Shown here in pieces: positions 53,548 to 63,201 of a stretch of 64,000 nt of DNA. Within the stretch, counting starts at the first letter, position 1; each line of letters starts with the position of its first letter. The notes below the pieces were generated by a model, which did not search any database, had not been told where the DNA came from, and saw nothing but the letters and a program-made list of their open reading frames with translations. The translations under genes were made by a program, and so were the position numbers. The stretch spans positions 124,001-188,000 of the forward strand of contig NZ_JABMKZ010000005.1 in the NCBI RefSeq assembly GCF_013204855.1, given 5' to 3'. The DNA is from Paenibacillus alba (lineage in GTDB: Bacteria > Bacillota > Bacilli > Paenibacillales > NBRC-103111).

Positions 53548-53695
53548 AAGTTGCTCTTACGCTCCTTTTCAGACTCATATCGTAGGAGGTTTACTCCTAT
53601 GATAAACGCTCATCTTATTCTAGTATAAAATTCATTATACACTTGAGAGAGACGAAACGACGAATACTTCATATTGAAACGGAAGGAGACTTACT

Positions 53696-55078
53696 TTGGA
53701 AAAAACAATGCAAATACCGTCCAGCAGTATCGGCAAGCCTCCCAAAGGGATGTTGCTTCTCGGACTTTCGCTCGGATACTTTATGGTGCTCTTGGATATG
53801 ACGGTGGTGAGCGTCGCGCTGCCTGCGATTCACACCGAGTTGGGTGGGGGAATATCGGGCCTTCAATGGGTGGTCAACGCCTATACGATCGTGTTTGCCG
53901 GTTTATTGCTATCTATGGGGGCCTTTGCTGACAAGCTTGGGGCCAAACGTGTCTATACAGGCGGTCTGGCCCTTTTTCTCGCAGCATCGGCCATTTCGGC
54001 AACGGCTTCGACATTAGGCGAGCTTATCGCCCTACGTGCGATACTCGGTATAGGAGGCTCAGCTCTAATGCCAGCCTCGCTCACCCTGCTTGCTCATGCC
54101 TACCCTGGAACGGTAGAACGTGCCCGGGCTCTTGGCATTTGGGCAGCGGTTACAGGAGCGGCGATGGCGGCAGGACCTGTTGTCGGCGGGCTATTGGTGG
54201 ACTCGCTGGGTTGGCGCAGCATTTTCCTTCTCAACGTGCCGCTTGCAGGCATTAGCTTAATCATGACTTTCCTGTACGTCCGTGAAACGGAGCGTAAGTC
54301 GCCGAAAAGCTTTGACTTTGGGGGGCAAATCACGGCCGTTGTCGCCCTAGCTGCATTATCGTTTGGACTGATGGAGGGGGAGACGTACGGATGGAACTCT
54401 CCTGTTATTTTCGCGGCATTTCTTCTAGCTCTGTTGGGCGCTATCCTATTTTTGATTGTTGAAGCGAAAGGCAAGGCACCGTTGCTTCCGCTGCGGCTAT
54501 TTAGGAATACGACGGTATCGGCCGGAATGCTGGCTGGGATGGCGATTAACATCGGCCTGTCGGGAATTCTATTTGTGCTGCCATTATTTTTTCAACAAAT
54601 GCGCGGATTACCGGCCCACATCGTGGGACTCGTGTTCCTTCCAATGATGATTCCACTGGCCTTTAATCCAATTCTAACGGGTCGCCTTGTTGGCAGAATT
54701 GGAGCGCGGATACCGATGACTCTTGGCTTTAGCCTTAGTGCAGTAGGTACACTGCTGCAAGTCAAGACGGATGTGAACACGAGCTATGTTATTACGATGA
54801 TTGGATTACTGCTGATCGGTTTCGGAGTGTCCTTTACGATTCCCTCGCTGATGGCAGCCGTAATCTCTTCCGTCCCGAAGGAACAGACCGGCGCAGTTTC
54901 AGGCGCTCTCAATTCAAGCCGCCAACTTGGCTCGACGTTGGGGGTTGCCATCCTCGGCTCGATTCTGAGCGGCAGCAAATCGTTTATTGACGGAATGCAT
55001 ATGTCGCATATCGTTACCTTTGTTATTTTGTTCGGCGGCAGTTTGCTATCATTCGCATTTATCGGTAGAAAAAAATAA
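53696..55078 (+). CDS. DHA2-family MFS multidrug transporter
   Basis: A 460-residue 14-helix exporter. Start TTG at 53696 with AAGGAGA 8 nt upstream. Motifs: LDMTVVSVALPAIHTELGG near helix 1, GxxADKLGAKRV (motif A) and GPVVGGLLVDSLGWRSIFLL (motif C). It extrudes lipophilic cations or antibiotics with proton exchange. Divergent from an XRE-MmyB regulator. Confidence 0.93.
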   Translation: MEKTMQIPSSSIGKPPKGMLLLGLSLGYFMVLLDMTVVSVALPAIHTELGGGISGLQWVVNAYTIVFAGLLLSMGAFADKLGAKRVYTGGLALFLAASAISATASTLGELIALRAILGIGGSALMPASLTLLAHAYPGTVERARALGIWAAVTGAAMAAGPVVGGLLVDSLGWRSIFLLNVPLAGISLIMTFLYVRETERKSPKSFDFGGQITAVVALAALSFGLMEGETYGWNSPVIFAAFLLALLGAILFLIVEAKGKAPLLPLRLFRNTTVSAGMLAGMAINIGLSGILFVLPLFFQQMRGLPAHIVGLVFLPMMIPLAFNPILTGRLVGRIGARIPMTLGFSLSAVGTLLQVKTDVNTSYVITMIGLLLIGFGVSFTIPSLMAAVISSVPKEQTGAVSGALNSSRQLGSTLGVAILGSILSGSKSFIDGMHMSHIVTFVILFGGSLLSFAFIGRKK

Positions 55079-55088
55079 CGAAGTATAT

Positions 55089-55766
55089 TTAGTGTGTTCT
55101 TCCCCTGGTAAAAAACCAACCGCCAGCCACGAAAATAAAGAAAAGCACCAGATTAAATCCGACGCCGGCGAGCAGCGAGCTGTTGAATAACAAGGCTTCG
55201 AAAAAAGAAACAACATGAACGCGCAGCGAAGGAATCGCCGTTCCGGTCGGGATCGCGACAATGAACAGCGCCCACAATAGCCAACCGGCAAGGTGGTAGT
55301 AACCGGAGATCAGCATGCTTAGGAGCGCCATCGCCATCAAATAAAAAGCGGTTTGGTAGAGAAAAGAACCTGCCATGCCAAATTCATTCCAGTGAAACGC
55401 TTCAATAAGATTAACAGTGTTCTTGTGGAGCACAGTCACTTCAAGCATAGGCCATAAAGTATTGAATATAGCGAGGGCTGCTGCCCAGGCGATATGGACG
55501 AATTGAAGCCCCCAAAAATATTGTGCTCTGCTTGCACCTAAATGTACGATGCGTTTGTAATAGCTAAGAGGAAGTACGATTGCGAAAATGAGCAAAATGA
55601 GCAACAGCAGGTTGCCATCTGAAAGTACTGTGTTTTGACTGCTGTCTGTAAAGAGACCAACAATGAATTCCGCCAACCTGCCTAGGAGGATGAAAATAAT
55701 GACCGCCCAGATGTAAATCCTCAACTGCAAATAGGTCGCCTTTAGATGAACGGCCAATGTACCCAA
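55089..55766 (-). CDS. ABC exporter membrane subunit (YtrC/D-like)
   Basis: A 225-residue integral membrane protein with six predicted helices and no recognised catalytic motif. The TTG start has AGGAGGTC 7 nt before it and the gene nearly abuts the ATPase gene, so it is the membrane partner of that ATPase. Length and context fit permeases of GntR-controlled (YtrA-like) exporters. Specific family not recognised by motif. Confidence 0.7.
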   Translation of the reverse strand: MGTLAVHLKATYLQLRIYIWAVIIFILLGRLAEFIVGLFTDSSQNTVLSDGNLLLLILLIFAIVLPLSYYKRIVHLGASRAQYFWGLQFVHIAWAAALAIFNTLWPMLEVTVLHKNTVNLIEAFHWNEFGMAGSFLYQTAFYLMAMALLSMLISGYYHLAGWLLWALFIVAIPTGTAIPSLRVHVVSFFEALLFNSSLLAGVGFNLVLFFIFVAGGWFFTRGRTH

Positions 55767-55767
55767 T

Positions 55768-56637
55768 TTAGTGACCTCCTTCGATCAAATACGAAAAAAA
55801 CTTTTGAAGCGTCAAATTTTCAATCGTAATGTTTAGTTGGCGCGCTTGCATCCTGTCCCCATCGTTCAACTTCTCGAAAATGGCGGCAAGCTTCCCGTGG
55901 CCGTAGGATTCCGTATGCAATACTCGCTTCCCTTCCGTAAACGAAGCCACGGCATCCGAATGTCCACGAATCAAATGAGCTGCCATACGTATCTGATTCA
56001 TCTCGTCATGAAGCAGGAGGGAGCCCTCATCAATGATATAAATTCGCTCTGCGATTGGGGCGATTTCGTCAATCAAATGCGTAGAAAGTAAAATTGTACG
56101 GGGGTGATTGGCGTAATCCTCCAACAACTCCTTGTAAAACCTTTCCCGCATCAAGACATCAAGTCCAAGCACAGGCTCGTCGAATAATGTCAACGCAGCC
56201 CGGCTGGCCAGACCGATGATGTTTCCTACGAGCGATTCCGTGCCTCTTGAGAGCTGCTTAATTTTTTTGTTTGGATCGAGCCCAAACGTCTGAATCAGCT
56301 TATGAGCAAACGTCCAGTCCCAATTGGCATGAAAATTCGCAGCGAACTGCAATACCTCGATCAATCGCGCTCCTCCGAATAGTTTGTTTGTCTCCCCTAC
56401 GAAACAGAAATCTTCCGGAAGTACTCCTTTGTCCAATTTTTTTCCTCTTACCTCAATGGTACCGTCGTCCGCAAAGATTCCGCCTGCAATTAGGTTAAGC
56501 AAGGTTGTTTTGCCAGCGCCGTTTCGCCCGATCAAGCCGTAAATAACGTTTTCCTCGAGTTGCATATCCAGATCCCGCAATGCGTAAGTTCGACCGTATT
56601 TTTTGTTTAATTTGTCGCAACTCAGTACGATGCTCAT
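55768..56637 (-). CDS. ABC transporter ATP-binding protein (YtrB-like)
   Basis: A 289-residue ATPase. Walker A GRNGAGKTT (about residues 37-45) and Walker B ALTLFDEPVLGLD are intact. The signature is degenerate (LSRGTESLVGN instead of LSGGQ). This is common in YtrB/Yhc-type exporters of cell-wall-active peptides. Located between the GntR regulator and the membrane subunit. Confidence 0.88.
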   Translation of the reverse strand: MSIVLSCDKLNKKYGRTYALRDLDMQLEENVIYGLIGRNGAGKTTLLNLIAGGIFADDGTIEVRGKKLDKGVLPEDFCFVGETNKLFGGARLIEVLQFAANFHANWDWTFAHKLIQTFGLDPNKKIKQLSRGTESLVGNIIGLASRAALTLFDEPVLGLDVLMRERFYKELLEDYANHPRTILLSTHLIDEIAPIAERIYIIDEGSLLLHDEMNQIRMAAHLIRGHSDAVASFTEGKRVLHTESYGHGKLAAIFEKLNDGDRMQARQLNITIENLTLQKFFSYLIEGGH

Positions 56638-56644
56638 AGTTAAT

Positions 56645-57013
56645 TTAGTCCTTCCTTAATTGCTTAATCATGTTAATGATATCTTCGGTTGTCAGCTCAA
56701 GTTTATCGGCTTCATTAAGTAGATTGGACAGCAGTTCCTTGTAGAAACGATCTCTTCGCTGATTCTTAATCTTCTGTTTGGCATCCGTCGAGACATACAT
56801 GCCAAGCCCTCTTTTTTTATACAAAATAGCTTCGTTTACGAGCAGACTGATCCCCTTCACTACGGTCGCAGGATTAATTTGAAACAATTGAGAAAATTGA
56901 GCCACGGAAAGAATCTGTTCGTCCTCCCGGTAAGTTCCGTTCAGAATATCATTTTCAATTATATTAGCTACTTGTTGAAAAATTGGCTGCTTTTCGTCGA
57001 ACGTGACGTTCAT
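56645..57013 (-). CDS. GntR-family regulator, YtrA type
   Basis: A 122-residue short GntR protein: winged helix at residues 1-75 (IFQQVANIIENDILNGTYRE; SVAQFSQLFQINPATVVKGI) and a small C-terminal dimer region. This compact type (YtrA) controls an adjacent ABC operon, here the two genes downstream. It has a good promoter at 57059-57087. Confidence 0.9.
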   Translation of the reverse strand: MNVTFDEKQPIFQQVANIIENDILNGTYREDEQILSVAQFSQLFQINPATVVKGISLLVNEAILYKKRGLGMYVSTDAKQKIKNQRRDRFYKELLSNLLNEADKLELTTEDIINMIKQLRKD

Positions 57014-57058
57014 TGCCTCACCACTCAGCATCATAGTTTGTTACCCATCTAGCAGCAA

Positions 57059-57087
57059 ACCATAACTTATGTGTAAACACTTGTCAA
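57059..57087 (-). promoter_or_regulatory. Promoter of the GntR-ABC operon
   Basis: On the minus strand TTGACA (57087-57082), 17-nt spacer, TATGGT (57064-57059). The spacer contains GTGTTTACAC, a likely YtrA-type operator. Confidence 0.6.
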
Positions 57088-57141
57088 TAACAAATCGCTC
57101 GAAGAGAATATGAGGGATGTTTTTGACATCGGTTCCGGTTA

Positions 57142-57170
57142 TTGACAGTTTGTTGCCTATGAATTACAGT
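57142..57170 (+). promoter_or_regulatory. Promoter of the SalX/FtsX-type ABC operon
   Basis: TTGACA (57142-57147), 17-nt spacer, TACAGT (57165-57170), 66 bp before the ATPase start. Confidence 0.6.
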
Positions 57171-57235
57171 ATACTACATAACTAACATACTGACATACTA
57201 AAAATTATAATTGGCCAAAAGGGGAGATAAAATGT

Positions 57236-57940
57236 ATGAAATCATTAATCGAATTCATAGACGTAACGAAAGAATACAAAATAGGCGAAGTGCCGATCAA
57301 GGCGCTGAATGGTGTTGACTTTTCCATCAACGAGGGCGAATTCGTCGTTGTTCTGGGGGCAAGCGGTGCCGGCAAAAGCACGATCTTGAATATACTTGGC
57401 GGCATGGACACAGCTACGTCGGGTAAAGTGACTGTTGGCAATCAGGAAATTACTAGCTTGGGCGAGAAGAAGCTAACGGGATATCGCGCCGAGAAGGTAG
57501 GCTTTGTCTTTCAATTCTATAACTTAATCCCCAATCTGAACGCTTTGGAAAACGTTGAATTCGCCACGGAAGTATGCAAAAACCATCTGGATGCCAAAGA
57601 GATATTAAATAAAGTCGGGTTAAAGAACCAGATGAAGAACTTCCCGTCCCAGCTCTCCGGAGGAGAACAGCAGCGAGTCGCCATAGCTCGCGCTGTTGCC
57701 AAAAACCCTTCGCTATTACTCTGCGATGAGCCCACCGGCGCGTTGGATTATGTAACCGGCAAGTCCGTCTTGAAGCTTCTTCAGGATTTGAACAGAGAAA
57801 CGAAAAAGTGCATTGTGCTGGTCACGCATAACTCTGCGATTGCGCCGATGGCAGATAAAATCATTCGGGTGAAAAGCGGGAAAATCGAAAGCGTAACGGT
57901 CAATGAGCACAAGCAAAGCGTTGAAGGGATTGAGTGGTGA
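57236..57940 (+). CDS. ABC transporter ATP-binding protein (SalX/LolD-like)
   Basis: A 234-residue ATPase with Walker [10 protein letters not shown], signature [10 protein letters not shown] and Walker [13 protein letters not shown]. It shares its stop with the next gene's start (TGATG). This pairing with a large FtsX permease is that of antimicrobial-peptide exporters and resistance pumps. Confidence 0.93.
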   Translation: MKSLIEFIDVTKEYKIGEVPIKALNGVDFSINEGEFVVVLGASGAGKSTILNILGGMDTATSGKVTVGNQEITSLGEKKLTGYRAEKVGFVFQFYNLIPNLNALENVEFATEVCKNHLDAKEILNKVGLKNQMKNFPSQLSGGEQQRVAIARAVAKNPSLLLCDEPTGALDYVTGKSVLKLLQDLNRETKKCIVLVTHNSAIAPMADKIIRVKSGKIESVTVNEHKQSVEGIEW

Positions 57941-60261
57941 TGAAATTATTCAAGAAATTGTTAAGGGATATCAAGCAATCGATCGGCCAATTTCTTGCCT
58001 TTGTGTTGGTTATCGCTGTAGGCGCTTTTTTCTACACGGGGCTGGTTACGTTAAGCGATAATCTTAGCGCTTATACGAAAGACTATTTTCAAACGTATCA
58101 TTTAAGCGACTTGAACGTCTATTATGATCAAATTTCTAAGCAGGACGTGGCGGAGCTCAGCAAAATCGAAGGGATTAACAAAGTCGAAGGACGGTACACC
58201 TTCGATGCGACGCAATCTTTTGACAATACGAAAGCGACCTTAAAGATCCATTCGATTCCTGCCAACAATACCATGAATAAGCCTATGATGATCGAGGGCA
58301 GCATTCCGTCTCGCAAGGATCAAATCTTGCTGGACTCCCATTACGCCAGGGTACATCAGTACAAAGTCGGGGAGCAAATAAAGTTAAGCGTCAATGAGAA
58401 GGATATGGCGTTCACCATTAGTGGCTTGGGCGAGAATGTGGAATATGCCAAAAAGAACGAAACCCAAGACCATAAGACGTCCGGATTCGCCTATGTGGCT
58501 GAGGCGGGAGCTGCTCAAGTCGCCGGCATCCTTTACTTTAATGAAGTTTTGATCGATGCGGATGAAGGGTACGATGTAGACCGATTAGGTCAAAACGTTG
58601 AAGCGCAATCCAAGAAACTATCCTATGTAAGCCAAATAAGCAAAGAACGGACATTCAATTATTCGCAGATCCAACAAACGATCCATAACAATAAGTTGAT
58701 GAGCAAGGTTATTCCGTTGGTTCTCTTTATCATCGAAGCGATCATTCTCTTCCTTACCATGTCTCGGATCATCGATTCGCAAAGGAATCAAGTAGGCATT
58801 ATGAAGGCATTAGGAGTTAAGAACAGCAGTATCATGCTCCATTATATGGGATTCCCGGTTCTGGTGAGTATCATAGGCTCCATTCTTGGTTGCGTCGTTG
58901 CGGTGAACCTATTCATTCCAATGATCGAGACGTCGAATGCCAGATCCTACTCGCTGCCGAACATTACCTTCTCCTTATCCTCTTTCTCGGTCATTTCGCC
59001 CATTTTGTTCTCGAGCGCATTCGGCATGCTGGCTTGTTACTTGAGCGGCATAGGCATTCTACGAGAACGCGCAGCGCAGGCAATGCGGCCTAAACCGCCG
59101 AAGAAGATGAAGAAGCTGCTCATCGAGCAGTTTCCAGGGGTCTGGAGACGCATTTCCTATAGCAACAAGCTCATTTTGAGAAACATCTTTCTTAATAAAC
59201 AAAAGGCATTAGCGAGCTCCGTTGGCGTTGTGGTGAGCACTGTGCTATTGATCACTGCTTTTGGGACACAAACGTCCTTGCAAAGGGTAGCTGATCAGAT
59301 CGAAAAGGTGAATACCTATGATCTGAAGGTTGAATATACGAGGGAAGACGAGCTTACGAAGCTGCCGCTGCCCTCCGGGATTGAAAGCAGTTATCATCTG
59401 GCTACCTTTCCTGTGGAATTCGTCAAAGGGGATGATAAAGAGAACGCCACATTGATTGTTACGGAGAAGGACAACGATCTCATTCATTTTTTTGGCGAGA
59501 ACGACAACCCGGTCGTATTGGAGGACAACGGTGTGCTGGTACCCAAATCGTATGCAGACCACTATCAGATTGCGGTAGGGGATACGATCCGAATCCAATT
59601 CGCCAATCCGTCGTTTGCGAACAAAACGGTCGATATGAAGGTTGCGCAAATATCCAATCAGTATTCGAATCCGTCGTTCTATGGCACGATAGCGTATCTT
59701 GAGAGCTTTGGCATCGACTACAAACCAACCTCGCTTCTAGTGAAAGCAAGTAGCGCCGCAGGCCTTACTAACGTCCGCCAGTTCTTCGAACAAGACAAAC
59801 AGCTGATAATCAAGGACAAGAATGATTTGAAAGAATCCGCACAATATATTCTGAAGCAAAATAGTTTTATCTTCATCATGTTTATTATTTGTGCCGTCAT
59901 TCTTTCGTTTGGCGCCATCTACACGATATCCTCCATCAATATTTATGAAAGGAATCGCGAGTTGGCCACGCTTAAGGTATTGGGCTATCAAAAAAGCAAA
60001 ATAAACCGGCTTATCTTCTTTGAGAACATGATACTCACCGCCTTTGCGGTCATTGTAGCGCTGCCGATCAGCGGCTACCTGTATGCCATTATTATAAAGG
60101 CGTTGTCGAGTACACATCAGCAAATACCAGATCAATTAAGTCTGTTTGTTATACTGGTATCTGTCATTCTTGCATTCTTGCTCACCACTCTCTCTAGCTT
60201 GATGCTTCGAAGAAAGGTGTCCCGAATCAACATGATTGAATCGTTAAAAAGCATAGAATAA
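57940..60261 (+). CDS. Large FtsX-type ABC permease
   Basis: A 773-residue permease with two FtsX domains (helices near residues 20-40, 265-390, 420-445 and 645-765) and two extracytoplasmic domains, the larger-size architecture of BceB/YtsD-like and DUF214 permeases. The second FtsX copy ends in RRKVSRINMIESLKSIE. The ATG at 57940 is coupled to the ATPase gene. A bceRS-like two-component system is not adjacent. Confidence 0.9.
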   Translation: MKLFKKLLRDIKQSIGQFLAFVLVIAVGAFFYTGLVTLSDNLSAYTKDYFQTYHLSDLNVYYDQISKQDVAELSKIEGINKVEGRYTFDATQSFDNTKATLKIHSIPANNTMNKPMMIEGSIPSRKDQILLDSHYARVHQYKVGEQIKLSVNEKDMAFTISGLGENVEYAKKNETQDHKTSGFAYVAEAGAAQVAGILYFNEVLIDADEGYDVDRLGQNVEAQSKKLSYVSQISKERTFNYSQIQQTIHNNKLMSKVIPLVLFIIEAIILFLTMSRIIDSQRNQVGIMKALGVKNSSIMLHYMGFPVLVSIIGSILGCVVAVNLFIPMIETSNARSYSLPNITFSLSSFSVISPILFSSAFGMLACYLSGIGILRERAAQAMRPKPPKKMKKLLIEQFPGVWRRISYSNKLILRNIFLNKQKALASSVGVVVSTVLLITAFGTQTSLQRVADQIEKVNTYDLKVEYTREDELTKLPLPSGIESSYHLATFPVEFVKGDDKENATLIVTEKDNDLIHFFGENDNPVVLEDNGVLVPKSYADHYQIAVGDTIRIQFANPSFANKTVDMKVAQISNQYSNPSFYGTIAYLESFGIDYKPTSLLVKASSAAGLTNVRQFFEQDKQLIIKDKNDLKESAQYILKQNSFIFIMFIICAVILSFGAIYTISSINIYERNRELATLKVLGYQKSKINRLIFFENMILTAFAVIVALPISGYLYAIIIKALSSTHQQIPDQLSLFVILVSVILAFLLTTLSSLMLRRKVSRINMIESLKSIE

Positions 60262-60267
60262 ATGGGG

Positions 60268-60297
60268 AAGGACGGGGCGGCAGCAGCCCCGTCCTTT
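60268..60297 (+). terminator. Rho-independent terminator
   Basis: AAGGACGGGGC (60268-60278), 7-nt loop, GCCCCGTCCTT (60286-60296), then TTTG. It ends the ABC operon. Confidence 0.85.
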
Positions 60298-60466
60298 GTG
60301 CTGTATAGGATGTTTTGTTTGGAGTTGTTTCCTTCAGAAATTCTTTAGTTTTATCCCCATAGATTCTTTATTATTTTCCTTTAATATAACTTTACTGACG
60401 TTAGGAGGTTGATTATACAGTGGAGAATAATTGGTTTCCTTCGCTGGTAGAATGGAGGTGGTAGTT

Positions 60467-60997
60467 ATGAAAAGTAGTTATTGGCAAAGGCTGCATAACC
60501 ATGAAAAGCGTATGTTTTTCTGGTGCAATCATGTAATAAGCCATACCTTTCTTGATCGTACTTTTGGTCTTCTTACTCATATGGGTGGCGCGATGTTTAC
60601 AATCATTGGTTCGTTATCTATTGCGCTTCTTACGTCTGGCTTATGGAGATCTGCAGGCTGGCAGAGTTTCGCGGCCTTATCGGCCAGCCATGTAGTTGCA
60701 GCTCTAATTAAGAAAAAAGTTCAGAGAATTAGACCCTATTTGGCCTTGCCTCATACGAAAGTAGGTAGAAATCCATTGAAGGATCATTCTTTTCCTTCGG
60801 GGCATACGACGGCTATATTCGCAGTCATTACGCCATTCCTTTTTATTTCAGGATGGCTTTCATTAACTGTAATCCCGGTGGCATTAATGGTAGGCTTATC
60901 ACGTATTTATCTGGGACTTCACTATCCTTCAGACTGTATAGCCGGATGCTTGCTTGGAACAGGAAGTGCATTATTCATCGTTATTTTGAGCAGGTAA
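60467..60997 (+). CDS. PAP2-family phosphatase (BcrC-like undecaprenyl-PP phosphatase)
   Basis: A 176-residue membrane phosphatase with five to six helices. The three PAP2 motifs are present: KKKVQRIRP, SFPSGHTT and SRIYLGLHYPSD. BcrC-type members recycle undecaprenyl pyrophosphate and give bacitracin resistance. The ATG at 60467 follows GGAGGTGG; an upstream frame to 60431 lacks an SD. Its place beside two ABC exporters suggests an envelope-stress function. Confidence 0.9.
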   Translation: MKSSYWQRLHNHEKRMFFWCNHVISHTFLDRTFGLLTHMGGAMFTIIGSLSIALLTSGLWRSAGWQSFAALSASHVVAALIKKKVQRIRPYLALPHTKVGRNPLKDHSFPSGHTTAIFAVITPFLFISGWLSLTVIPVALMVGLSRIYLGLHYPSDCIAGCLLGTGSALFIVILSR

Positions 60998-61052
60998 GGC
61001 GATAGTAGAGTGCAGCTCTAGTAAAGGGGATGGCATACTAAGCCTACGCATC

Positions 61053-62954
61053 TTATGGAAATGGATGCGGATGCGGATTGAGTTGCCGGGCCGTGAGCGG
61101 CTTTTTCGCATATCCAAGCTCCGCCGGCACCCGAAGCACTCTCTTCAGTCCCGTCAAACGTTGCAAATGATGTCCGAACGTCATCGGCAGCATTCCCGGA
61201 ATCAGAACTTTTACGCAATGCAGCCCGTTTCGCAATGTTTCCAGCGATGATTGATCCACTGCAATCACATCGAGGTTCAAGCGGCGAAACACCTCGATCG
61301 TGTCCTTCAGATCATCGGTCAGATCCGCATGATTTGCCTTACGCTTGAACTCCTCGTCAAACGTTCTGAGCGGACGCTGTCCGTCCAGCAAAAATTGCAG
61401 CCGTTCCTCTGCTTGCGGCAAACCGTACAGCATGGCATGATCCTCCATTTGCCATACGAGAAAAGGATCGTCGAGCATTTGCATAAAATGTTCCCGATCC
61501 GCCTCAAATTTCTCTTGCAGGAAGATCAGCCTGCCGGCCAGTTCGTGAATGGCGCTTTTCGCGGCCCGTACCGGATCCAAATGAGCTCCCGCCGCACAGA
61601 TAAGATTCATCTTCCCGGGGCTAACGCTTTTCGCGAGCGCCCAAATGCTCGGAATCCCATTCTCCATTGTCATGTTAAATAAATGTATATCGTATCCGGC
61701 AACGGCGCGCAGCCTATCGACCATCAGCCCCAGTTCCTGATCGTTAGCGGAATAGGGGTCCAGGCGCGGGATAGGCAGCTGCGCGTACCAAGTCATCAGG
61801 AACGAGTCACGTTCCGCCACTTCCAAAATTCCGTACAAGATGGCTTCCTCCAAGCTTCCGCCTAACGCACACCCGTTGGAGCCTTCCTGGACAAAACCGC
61901 TACCGAATCCCGAACTGTAATAAGCGAGACTTTCCGGAACAAGGATCGGACACTTCTTCACTAGCGAATAGCCCCATATCCAATCAATCGGGAGGTTGCG
62001 ATCAAACGGTTCGAATGTGAAATCAGGCTGCGCGTACTGTTTCTTCGAATATAACCCAACCTTGGTGGGGTCGAGCGCATGATCCGCAACACGGTTGTAG
62101 CTGTCGTAGATTACAGACCGTTTGCCGCGTGGGGTTATACCGCAGTGTCGCTCCAATCCTTCCAAGATTGCGGTCAATTCGCTTTCCGCATAAGAAAAGC
62201 TGCGGCCTCCCGTTATCTCATCTCCCATCAGAAACGACGGCAGATTGACCCCTACCCCGGCAAACGGCGACACGAGGTCAAGCATCTTGGCATTCAATAC
62301 GCCGGTCCGGGAATCCATATAATCTTTGGCCAAATGTTGTTTCAGGTCGTCTATCGGACGGCAGCGGTAACTGTCGGCGCTTATCTTCGGTCTCGGCTTG
62401 AGCGAAATGTTGGCTGCCTCCGATGAATCGTCGGGCAAGCGGCCGCACACCGAACAAAGCGGGTCAGGCAGAATGAAGTGGAGTGAGCTATTCAAAGTTT
62501 TCAGGTTAACGATATACATATGTTCTTCCGTATGAGCTCGGCTGCCCCGCAGCACTCGCTGCGTCTCGGCAATCAGCAAGTGAGCTGTATGCCAAAGTCC
62601 TGCTGGCGAGGATCTTACGGCATTTTGCGTATCCGCAGGCGACGCCGTGAAACGCCGGTTATCTGCACACTCGGTGCATCCGGGCACACCTGGACGAACC
62701 AAAGGCCCGACTATGCCTTCATCCATTGAAATAAAGCCCCGCAGCCACGGGATACCAGTCTTCTGCAGCGCTTCTTCAGCCTCGGAGTATCCGGAAGAAG
62801 GCCATTCATCGTGCAGCACCACAACCAATTTCGCCGCTTTCGGTATGTCTGAAGTGAAATCTGTCTGTCGAACGACCTGATAACTATTCAATAGCTTTCT
62901 GCATACGATGTCGGCCAATAAACCTTCTCCGACAACTGATAGGATAGCATTCAC
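61053..62954 (-). CDS. TOMM leader-binding/YcaO cyclodehydratase fusion
   Basis: A 633-residue enzyme. Residues 1-190 form a leader-peptide-binding, Ocin_ThiF-like domain with a four-Cys zinc site (C93-x2-C96 and C167-x2-C170). The rest is a YcaO domain. ATP-binding segments are visible (ELTAILEGLERHCG; EEAILYGILEVAERDSFLMT). The C-terminus ends in PHPHPFP, the proline-rich tail typical of azoline-forming YcaO proteins. It uses ATP to turn Cys/Ser/Thr of a precursor peptide into thiazolines or oxazolines. The GTG at 62954 has AAGAGGTG upstream; an alternative GTG at 62963 overlaps that SD. The divergent gene is a TOMM maturation protein. No precursor peptide or dehydrogenase lies in the window. 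Confidence 0.92.
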   Translation of the reverse strand: MNAILSVVGEGLLADIVCRKLLNSYQVVRQTDFTSDIPKAAKLVVVLHDEWPSSGYSEAEEALQKTGIPWLRGFISMDEGIVGPLVRPGVPGCTECADNRRFTASPADTQNAVRSSPAGLWHTAHLLIAETQRVLRGSRAHTEEHMYIVNLKTLNSSLHFILPDPLCSVCGRLPDDSSEAANISLKPRPKISADSYRCRPIDDLKQHLAKDYMDSRTGVLNAKMLDLVSPFAGVGVNLPSFLMGDEITGGRSFSYAESELTAILEGLERHCGITPRGKRSVIYDSYNRVADHALDPTKVGLYSKKQYAQPDFTFEPFDRNLPIDWIWGYSLVKKCPILVPESLAYYSSGFGSGFVQEGSNGCALGGSLEEAILYGILEVAERDSFLMTWYAQLPIPRLDPYSANDQELGLMVDRLRAVAGYDIHLFNMTMENGIPSIWALAKSVSPGKMNLICAAGAHLDPVRAAKSAIHELAGRLIFLQEKFEADREHFMQMLDDPFLVWQMEDHAMLYGLPQAEERLQFLLDGQRPLRTFDEEFKRKANHADLTDDLKDTIEVFRRLNLDVIAVDQSSLETLRNGLHCVKVLIPGMLPMTFGHHLQRLTGLKRVLRVPAELGYAKKPLTARQLNPHPHPFP

Positions 62955-63067
62955 GCAGATCACCTCTTCTCGCAGCGATGTGCTCCGCTCATTTCGGCGG
63001 TGAAATCTTTATGTTCGCTGCGGTCAATTTTCTCGTCATATTCTCCTTTATTTAAGATGCTTTCATT

Positions 63068-63091
63068 ATATATTAGTGATGACTAATATAT
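63068..63091. promoter_or_regulatory. Perfect inverted repeat between divergent TOMM genes
   Basis: ATATATTAGT (63068-63077), spacer GATG, ACTAATATAT (63082-63091). It sits midway in the divergent promoter region and probably binds a dimeric regulator that controls both sides. Confidence 0.55.
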
Positions 63092-63201
63092 GTACGCATT
63101 GGACAAAGTGCTTACAATTTTCAAGACATGAGGGACAAATAGCTGGACATAAAATTACTTGTGAAGTTGGGGCAGATCGGGAATAACGGGGAGGTACTAA
63201 T

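Noticed and set aside
62964..63201. TOMM precursor peptide in the divergent promoter
   Set aside because: The short plus-strand frames there (for example ATG at about 63090) have no leader and no Cys/Ser-rich core.
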